Assembly: GCA_001662425.1 (NCBI GenBank)
Contig: BDDC01000098.1
Span: forward strand, 23,508 to 87,507
Direction of reading: 5' to 3'
Origin: Chlamydomonas sphaeroides
Taxonomy: Eukaryota > Chlorophyta > Chlorophyceae > Chlamydomonadales > Chlamydomonadaceae
DNA length: 64,000 nucleotides
Within the stretch, counting starts at the first letter, position 1; each line of letters begins with the position of its first letter. The notes beneath the pieces were generated by a model. That model ran no database searches and was not told where the DNA came from. It saw only the letters and a list, made by a program, of their open reading frames with translations. Positions 57,201 to 64,000 of this stretch are shown here, piece by piece. Position numbers and translations under genes: made by a program.

Positions 57201-58596
57201 GCGCCAAGGTGGGGTCGGTGGGCTGGAGGCGGGGGGACAAAGCCGTGGACGCGGGGCAAGGGGAGGGAGGCGGCTTGTGACGCCAGTTCTGCAGCTGCGG
57301 GCCTGGAGCCGGCGGGGCAAGGGGGCCTGGGAAGGAAGGCAGCGAGGCGTGCGCGGCCGCCGTCCGCAGCCGTCCCAACGGGCCCGCTCACCACGCGCCA
57401 AGCCCTTTCTCCTCTCCCTCCTGGGGCCCCTGACCGAGGGCCGCTGCCCGTGCTCCCCCCGGGCCCGCAGGTGGCGCGCGCCACCGAGGGCATCCTGCCC
57501 ACCAGGTGGCCCCTCCGGCAGCGCCGCGTGCCCCACTGCCAGCAGCAGCCGCGTCGTCGATCCACGCCCGCTCCCCCGCTTGCCGCGCATGCAGCCACGC
57601 CCGAGTTGGGGCCCGGCCCGGCCCCGGTCCTCGCGCCAAACGGACCCGCGCAGCCGAGCCGGCTCCCCACAGCTGCGCCCCACCGCTGGTGCATGGCCTG
57701 CCTCGCCCCCGACCCCCTCCTCGGCGCGCCCGGGCTCGAGCTCCTGCCTGGGGAGGTTGCAGACGCGCTCGCAGCTGCTTTTTGGCACACACTCCACCCC
57801 ACCCCGCCCCGCGTGCCGCCCATCCCCCGGCCCCGCAGCCAGTTCCCCGTCAACTACTTTGCGCTGAGCCAGGTGCAGCAGTGGTACAAGGAGGACTTCG
57901 AGCACGAGTTCTACAGGATCACGGGTGGGTGGCTGGCTGGCTGACGGGGTCACGTCTCGCGGCGGGATGTGCCGGTACGGGCAGGGCCAGGCGTGGGCGT
58001 CGCCCTGCCTTGCCGCCACACTAACCCAGGCGTGCCCCCGCCCTCTCCCCGTCCCGCCCCTCGCGTGTTTCCCCTAGGCGGCGTGGAGCTGGACTCCCGC
58101 GCCGAGTTTGCGTGGGAGTGGAAGCGCGTGCACGACTACGGCCCCCTGCGCGGCGAGACCGCGGACCAGCTCAATGCCTCGCTGGGCAACGGCCCGTCGC
58201 CGGCCAAGCACGCAATCGAGGAGTTCATGGGCGACGGCGAGGGGGAGCCGTACAGGTGGGGGCAGGGGGGCCGTACAGGTGCGGGCAGGCAGGGGGCGCC
58301 GTACAGGTGGGGCCAGGGAGGGGCAGCCTGGCGGCGGCCACACCCCCCACCTACCGGCGTGACGTGCCGCGTGTGGGGTTCTGTTCTACTTCACTCTGGA
58401 ACACCCCACCTGCCGCGTCGTCTGCCCTCCGCGCGTGCGAGGAAGGGCTCGTCGCCCTTGGTTTGGGCTGCCAGATTCTTCAAAACGCGTGTGGTTGTGA
58501 TGTGCCCCCCGGCCGCGCAGGGAGGAGGTGCCCGAGGATGAGCGGCTGGTGGAGGGCAACGGCATCCTCGACCGCGTGCTGCGGGGGGAGCTGTGA
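54296..58596 (+). CDS. GIY-YIG domain protein with a plastid-type presequence
   Basis: Exons: 54296-54345, 54413-54641, 54805-54962, 55501-55595, 55882-56099, 56364-56503, 56804-56889, 57129-57208, 57471-57505, 57839-57924, 58078-58255, 58521-58596; 476 aa. The first 70 residues are rich in Ala, Arg, Cys and Pro with few acids, like a chloroplast transit peptide. The GIY-YIG core is in exon 3: FAYAIYDAKQHLQYVGTTTD, with AIY and YVG in the signature positions and a conserved Arg in DLRNALRLVLG. The remaining 330 residues include NGGWILDVNVLFDGRETQH and WEWKRVHDYGPLRGE and belong to no domain I can name. GIY-YIG folds are usually nucleases in DNA repair or recombination; activity is inferred. 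The intron after exon 2 begins GCAAGG. The donor after exon 11 is triplicated. Confidence 0.83.
56161..56236 (+). repeat. Dispersed repeat family A, copy 6
   Basis: It starts AATACCACCCCGTACG and ends AAGTAGGGATGCG. It lies in the intron after exon 5 of the GIY-YIG gene. Confidence 0.85.
58248..58310 (+). promoter_or_regulatory. Triplicated splice donor
   Basis: The sequence GCCGTACAGGTG occurs three times with G-rich spacers, giving donors at 58256, 58279 and 58307. Using the third instead of the first adds 51 nt without a stop. Confidence 0.7.
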
Positions 58597-60104
58597 TGCG
58601 CCGCGTGGCCTGGCCACCGAGTGCAGGGCAGGCTGCCGCCTGGTTGGGGCGGGAGGCGGAACTGGACCGGTGCTGGCGCGTGGGCCGCCCGCTTGATGCG
58701 GACGGCAGGGGCGGGGGCAGGAGGGAGGCAGGGTTTGTTTGCAGGAGCGGTGTCCTGGGGCAGGCGTGGGTCGAGCACGGGGCGCAGGCGCGGGTCGTGT
58801 GGGGGCGGGCCGGTCTGGGGACCAGCGGCATGCGGTGGGAGCCGCGGCGGCGCCGGGTTGTGGAGAGGCGCGTGTGGGCCCCCAGGGGCGGGGGCTCACC
58901 GAGGTAGGGCGCAGCTAGGAGCGTTTGGGGGGAGGGGGCGCGAACTCTACACCTGAACTGATACGTGATGAGCAACTGGGTGGCGTCCGGACCTGGGGCC
59001 TGTCGCCTGGCTGGCGCTCCGAAGGGCCCGATGTTCCACGACGGACTGTCGACACCGGCGCTACGGGCTGCCGGCGCTTGGCAGCTGTGGGCCCATGCAT
59101 GAGGTCGCGAGCCTTCATCCTCACACCACAAGCGCCAGGCTGGTCTAGTTGAGCCCGGGGACGCGGGCGCACATGTCACGTCAGGATGTCCTACAGATAC
59201 GGTACGCCGGAGGCAGCGGGGTTAAGGGTGCTTTCAAACTGAGGCTTGCATGGCTTAGTCAGAGTGATGGGGTTTCAGTGTCCTCCTCCGACGCGTCGTG
59301 GATGGTGAAACCGTAGCGGTGACCACCGCCGGTGTGCTTTGGCGTTATTGGCAACGGCCACGAGTCGAAGTGTGTTACAGTGAGAACGCTGCGTAGCCGC
59401 TGGAGCGGCGCTCTTCCCGTCCACAACGTCATCGGGAATGCCCTTTTTAATGGGGCAGAGCGCGTGGCCGGGCTGGCTCCAAACCATGTGTTACAGCCTT
59501 CCCCGCCGACACCTTATCCAAGGCGTCTCCCCAAACCCCGTCACCATCAGTACCATGCGTTAATGGGTTCACAGCAAGTTCTCTTCGCGTCTAGTGCATC
59601 CAGCACCGCGGCACGCACATCGCAGCGGCACCCTCACAGCAGCAGGTACACTCAGGAGGTACCTCCTGGGTACACTAGCCCCCATCCCCAACCCCGCGAG
59701 CAGCCAAGCGCCACATCACGTGTCGCTGTCGCTCTGGCCCTCGCCCTCACCGTCCTCCCCATCCAGCAGCTGCAGTGCCGCAAAGCCCGACAGCACGCAT
59801 CCCTTCGCCTTCGCACGCTGCTGCCGCCCGCTCCCCGCCACCACGACCTCCTCCTCCTCGCCCTCCGACCTCCCCTCACCACTGGCCGCCCCCACCGGCT
59901 CCGCCGCGGCTGCCAGCCCCTGCCCCGGCTCCTCCTTTCCCTCCGCCGCCGTCCCCGCGCGCCGCTGCTTGCGCTGCGCGCGCCGCTCCGCTCGGCGCTT
60001 CGACGCCGCCGCCCCCGGCCCACCGCCGCCTCCCGCCGGCTCCTCCTCCTCCCCTAGCTGGCCTCTGCCCGCCGCCGCCGCTGCCCCGCCGCTGCCGCCT
60101 CCTC
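58597..60104. other. Region between convergent GIY-YIG and pirin genes
   Basis: It holds both 3' untranslated regions. On the minus strand an open frame continues from the alternative pirin exon to a stop at 59716. A minus-strand TGTAA at 59491-59495 is a candidate polyadenylation signal for pirin. Confidence 0.5.
59491..59495 (-). terminator. Candidate polyadenylation signal TGTAA for pirin
   Basis: TTACA on the plus strand, about 610 nt beyond the pirin stop at 60105 and 220 nt beyond the alternative stop at 59716. Confidence 0.3.
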
Positions 60105-62515
60105 TCACAGCTCGTCCTCCCAGGGGTTGTCGTCCGACCGCTGCAGCTGCCCGGTCTGGTAGTCCCGGAACGCCTGCGGCAGAGGCAGCGGCGGAGGCGG
60201 GCAGCCCGTCATCGTCGTCGCCGCCGTCAACGCTGACGGCGGCGGCAGCGCCGCCACCGCGGCCCGTCACGTGCACGGCGCGTGTGCGGCCCAGGCGGCC
60301 GGTCTGGTAATCGCGCATGGCCTGCCGAGCGCGAGCGCCAGCAAGCACGAGTGAGCGGTGGGAGCTGTCTCGCGGCTGCCGCCCTGCTGTTCCTTGGCCG
60401 CCGGTGCCATTCCCCACATGCCGCGTGCAACGAAAGTGCTACCCAACCCAATACCCCCTCCTTCGGCACCGCTGCTGCGCCCCAGACCTTCGCCCACCTG
60501 CTGAATCTCCTCCTGCGTGTTCATCACAAACGGCCCGTGCTGAACGATGGGCTCGCCGATGGGCTTGCCCGCCACCAGCAGGAAGCGCAGCCCCGCGGAG
60601 GCTGCGGCGGAGGCGGCCACATGGTCTCCGGGGCCCAGCACCAGGGTCTGGGGGTAGAGGGGGGACGGGAAGGGCACATGGTCCAGGCGTGCGGGTGTGT
60701 GGTTGTGAGGGCGAGGGCCGGGCTGCGGCATCCCCAAGCCACGCAATCAGGCACAGAGCCGAAACCCCACACTCCCAAGCCTGCTTCACCGCCTCACGTG
60801 CTCCGCCTCGGCCTTAGTCCCGCTGATGCGGCCGGTGCCCTCGTACACGTAGCAGAAGCCGTTCCAGCCCTGCGGGTGAAGGGAACAAGGGGAGGAAGGT
60901 GCGGGAGCGGTTCAAACCGTTGATGGAGGGCTTGCTGACGCGGCATGGTGCATGTCCCCAGCCTGCTGACTCACACGCCAAACCCATCCCTCCCCCCTCT
61001 CTTGCCCGCACCTCAGGCACCTCCTGCGTGAAGTTGGCGCCCGCCCCCAGGCGCACGTCCATCAGCAGCCCCGGGTTGCGCATCTTGATGGGCCCCGTCA
61101 CGCCGCCATGGCTGCCGGCCATGACTCGCACGCTGGCGCCCACCGACGACTCGACGACGCCGATGTCGGTCTTCTGATAGTCCTGGTACCTGCAGCGGGG
61201 TGGCGTGGGGTAGGATGTGGGGTGGGGTGAAGTGGGTAGAGGTTGCGAGGGCAGTGACAAATGCTCCAGTGCAGGCAACACTCCCAAGCGGTAGGGGTTA
61301 GGAGGTTAGCGAAGATCTCCACGCGCGCACTAAAGCTTCCCCTTCCCGGCATCGGCGCAATCTCGGAGGCCGCTTCTGCCAACAACGGGTGCCCGCTCCG
61401 CCGACGGCCCGGCCGACAGGCATAAACCCAGCCGTCCCTCTTGCCTTGGGACCCGCCCCCGCCCCTGACCCGCACCTGGGCTTGCACATCTTGTCCTTCT
61501 TGGGCAGGTTGATCCACAGCTGGAAGCCGTGCAGCATGCCCTCAGTGCCCTTGGGCATCTCGCTGGGGGAAAGGGGGAGAGCACACGGGGAAGGGGGGCG
61601 GGTTGGGTGCGTGGCGACCGGCAGGGCGCAGGAGGGACGACCTGCGCGAGGTCCAGCAGGCCGGGTAGCGAACCACTCAGCGATCCCGCCCGGCCATGGC
61701 TCGCACCTGTGGATGATGCCGCGGCCGGCCGTCATCCATTGAACGCCGCCTGGCCCAATGACGCCCTGCCAAGGGGACGAGAGGCAGCGGCAGCGGGAGC
61801 GAGCGAGCCTGGTGAAGGCTGGCGGCACGAGGACCACCGGCACGGCGCCCTCGCCCTTTACCACCACACCCATACACACACGCTTTTCTCGTCTTGATTT
61901 TCCCGTACACCCCTCTCACGTGGTTGCCCTGCGAATCCTTGTGCTCCATCTGGCCCTCCAGCATGATGGAGCAGGTCTCGAAGCCGCGGTGCGGGTGGTC
62001 GGGGAAGCCCGCGAAGGCAGCCTTGGCGGGCAGCCGCAGCTCGTCCAGCATGAGGAAGGGATCCAGGTTGCGCAGCGCGGCGGTGCCGACCTGGGGTGGG
62101 AGAGGCGGGGAGGGAGAGGGCAGGGTTCGTGGCGGAAACGGATCGTTGGGTTGAGGGGGCGTTCTGGGCGATGCTGGGCGCGGGTGGGTTGCAGGCCGGT
62201 TGCTGGGACCGGTTCGGGTGCAAAGACAGGGCCGTACCGTGCGGCAGATAGTGACGCCGGCACCTTCCTTCATCTTCTGGCCTTGGACCACCTGGAGGCC
62301 GTGGGATGGCAGCGGGGGATCGCTGACTCGAAAAGCCCAAGGGGTGGGGGTGTGCTGCTAGCGAAGGGACTCGACGGAGCTGAATGCGCCCATACAAGCG
62401 CATGCGAGGCGCCCACATGCGTTTGAATGGCAGGGCAGAGCTGTGCAGGCTTTGGTGGTTCTGCATGCGCCCGCACCTTGGCAATTGGCCGTAGGTTCGT
62501 CAGCGTGGCTGCCAT
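60105..62515 (-). CDS. Pirin (cupin-fold, metal-binding)
   Basis: Exons on the minus strand: 62515-62477, 62291-62238, 62090-61920, 61765-61707, 61562-61476, 61189-61012, 60869-60798, 60647-60498, 60173-60105; 292 aa, the normal size. The N-terminal cupin holds the metal site: DHPHRGFETCS gives two His, and QWMTAGRGIIHSE gives the third His and the Glu. The C-terminal cupin follows with GFCYVYEGTG and GDHVAASAAA. Pirins act as transcriptional co-regulators in animals, and bacterial and plant members include quercetin dioxygenases; which applies here is unknown. A second version of the last exon begins at 60321 with AMRDYQTGRLG, against AFRDYQTGQLQ in the exon used here. A longer N-terminus from 62644 with a hydrophobic segment is possible but unlike the family. 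Confidence 0.92.
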
Positions 62516-63052
62516 GCTGATGCTGTCGCTAGAAATAAGCAGAGAGGTCGCGAGTACAAGAGCAAGTACAAAAGTGCAAGTTGGGAAGGTTCGTCTTGAG
62601 CGTCTTGTGTGTTGCGGCAGCGACTTTAAGTACTCAGTGTGCATGACGTTGCCCTGCCGACTCTGCGCGAAGGTGTTGATATCGCCTTATGTGACGTGCT
62701 GGCGAACCCCGATTACTCGTTCGGTCACCAGCCCTTACGGCGGTGACGGAAACTATTGGCGTTGACAGAATCACACGGAGAGTTTACCATAGGTGCGGCC
62801 GGCGTCCTCACCAGCAGCACGGTCGGCAAGGCGCCCGAGCATGCAGCAGGATGTTGCGTGCCGGCGACCGCCAACTGGGGCTGCGTGCATACGCCACTCC
62901 AGTTGACATACGGACTTCTGGTTGGAGACTCCTTTGGGCGAAATGACCATGTTTGCTGCCGCTTTCGGTTGGTCAACGCAGGTCCACTGTGTACGGCGAA
63001 CGCCACAGTCTGGGTCACGGCCCCAGAGACACCAAGCACACACCGCGTCAAA
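62516..63052. other. Divergent promoter region, pirin (-) and next gene (+)
   Basis: It is less GC-rich than the genes. An open frame runs on the plus strand from 62756 into the next gene, but it has no ATG before 63053, so I treat it as untranslated. Confidence 0.5.
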
Positions 63053-63749
63053 ATGAGTCTTCCAGCAGCCGCGCGTCTTATCGCCATCTCGTACTCAGGG
63101 CGCTGCCGTCGCTTCGAGCTAACATCGGACGGCAAACTCGACTTTGCCCATGTAGCTCGTGCGTTCCGGCTATCGAGCGCCGATGCGCACTCTTGGACCC
63201 TTGACGATTGCTCGCTCCGGCTCGACACTGGTCTCGTGTCTGAGTCGTCGATGCGCGAGCTCTTCCCGCTGCCATCCGGCACCGCGGACGAGCCCCTCAT
63301 CCTGCGCGTTGACGACGACGGACCCGAGGGCAGCGCAGCCAAGCCCGCTCGCCAGCGGAACACGCCCACGCCTGGACGCTCGGGGCTGCGTTCGTCCACA
63401 GGTGGGGCAGCCACAGATGGGGATGCCACGCCCGCCCCTGGCATCCTGATCCACCTAGCATTCATTCCCACCGCAAAGCGCACACACCCGCCTTCTGTGC
63501 CCACGCCTCAACACCCGTCCCAACGTACTTCCCTCTCCGCAACGTCAGTGCGCTCGCCGGCAGGCCGCCCCGTGACGCGCAGCAGCCCCTCTGCGCGGCA
63601 GCCCTCCGCCGCCACGCCGCCACCACGGCACGCCGCCGCTGCCGCGGCAGCCGGCTGCCACACGCCGGCCGTCACGTCGCCACTGCGGGGGGCCCGCACG
63701 CCCATGCGCCTGGCCCTGCCCGCGTCCACACCCAGCGGTGCTGCGACCG
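63053..63749 (+). CDS. Unknown protein, 5' exons (3' end outside window)
   Basis: Exons 63053-63401 and 63549-63749, then a donor GTATGC at 63750; the gene continues beyond the window. The ATG sits in AAAATGAG. The first 100 residues (MSLPAAARLIAISYSGRCRR, then DGKLDFAHVARAFRL, LRLDTGLVSESSMRELFPLP, ILRVDDDG) look like a small compact domain with alternating hydrophobic strands, perhaps ubiquitin- or PB1-like, but I cannot name it. The rest is Ser/Pro/Ala/Arg-rich and probably disordered. No function is proposed. Confidence 0.6.
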
Positions 63750-64000
63750 GTATGCCGCTGGGCTAGCGCCGTGGTCTGTGTCGGGATCACTGTCTGGGTG
63801 GGCCGCAGGCGGGGGGGTGGGGTGGCATGTGAACATCGCCCGCGGCGCTCTCACCGCACGTCCCGCCCCTAGACCGGGCGGCCTTGGGCCGCCGCCTCAC
63901 GACCACCACGGCAACTGTATGATGGCAAAATTACCACAGCAATGGCGGACTGGCGATGCGCGCCCGACCTCGCCCCCCCCCCCCCCCCCCCCCCCCCCGC
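63750..64000. other. Probable intron and terminal poly-C tract
   Basis: It follows the donor at 63750. The window ends in about 26 C residues (63973-63998), most likely a homopolymer at which the sequence stops being reliable. Confidence 0.5.

Noticed and set aside
62516..62644. N-terminal extension of pirin with a hydrophobic segment
   Set aside because: Pirins normally start just before the LTNLRPIAK-like segment; the extension would need an unusual secreted or membrane pirin. Kept only as a note.
62756..63052. Upstream part of the open frame before the last gene
   Set aside because: It has no ATG in frame, so it would need an upstream exon or a non-standard start.
63973..63998. Telomere-like or special C-tract
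   Set aside because: A pure C homopolymer is not a telomere repeat and is more likely a low-quality or polymer-limited end.
1..64000. Prokaryotic-type systems (operons, CRISPR, defence islands) or viral genes
   Set aside because: No such genes, repeats or signals were seen; the whole window has spliced eukaryotic genes.

Overview
This is a nuclear window from a green alga, most likely a volvocine chlorophyte (Chlamydomonas/Gonium/Volvox relatives). It is very GC-rich. Its genes are cut into many short exons with GTGCGN/GTGAGN donors and CAG acceptors. Proteins carry Ala/Gly/Pro/Gln-rich linkers, several N-termini look like organelle transit peptides, and a few genes have the algal polyadenylation motif TGTAA downstream. 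A flagellar dynein assembly factor fits this assignment. I see no bacterial features, CRISPR, rRNA or intact transposon. Two runs of N (25283-25596, 47471-47878) are assembly gaps inside low-complexity coding repeats. Exon models were built by hand; within each model the exon phases agree and the conserved domains read through the joins. Weaker boundaries are marked.

Layout. 1-8.5 kb: 3' part of a three-KH-domain RNA-binding protein (+); a small single-pass membrane protein with a Pro/Gly-rich tail (-); a mitochondrial oxoglutarate/malate-type carrier (-). 8.5-14.3 kb: WDR92 (+) and an SKA1 kinetochore protein (+). 14.3-31.4 kb: two related Ser/Thr kinases in direct orientation, separated and flanked by 2.6-3.7 kb stretches without recognisable genes but with repeat remnants. 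31.4-42.5 kb: a two-box HMG protein with a presequence (-), divergent from a RING plus tandem-BRCT protein of BRCA1/BARD1 type (+), then a plant-type telobox Myb (TRF-like) protein (+). 43.4-48.5 kb: an unrecognised protein with AKPKR and GGWQDRR repeats that runs into a gap, then two exons of a partial gene. 49.2-58.6 kb: a PlsC-type acyltransferase (+) and a GIY-YIG domain protein (+). 60.1-62.5 kb: pirin (-). 63.05 kb to the end: start of an unknown gene (+).

These are independent eukaryotic genes, not operons. A loose theme of genome maintenance and division (SKA1, kinases with Aurora-like motifs, BRCA1/BARD1-like, TRF-like, GIY-YIG, HMG) is visible, but I see no evidence that linkage matters functionally.

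The most interesting signals are gene-structure events: a duplicated terminal exon in pirin, a triplicated splice donor in the GIY-YIG gene, a degenerate copy of a Myb exon, an in-frame minisatellite intron inside a BRCT domain, a short repeat family found in introns of four genes, and an apparent excess of GC-AG introns.
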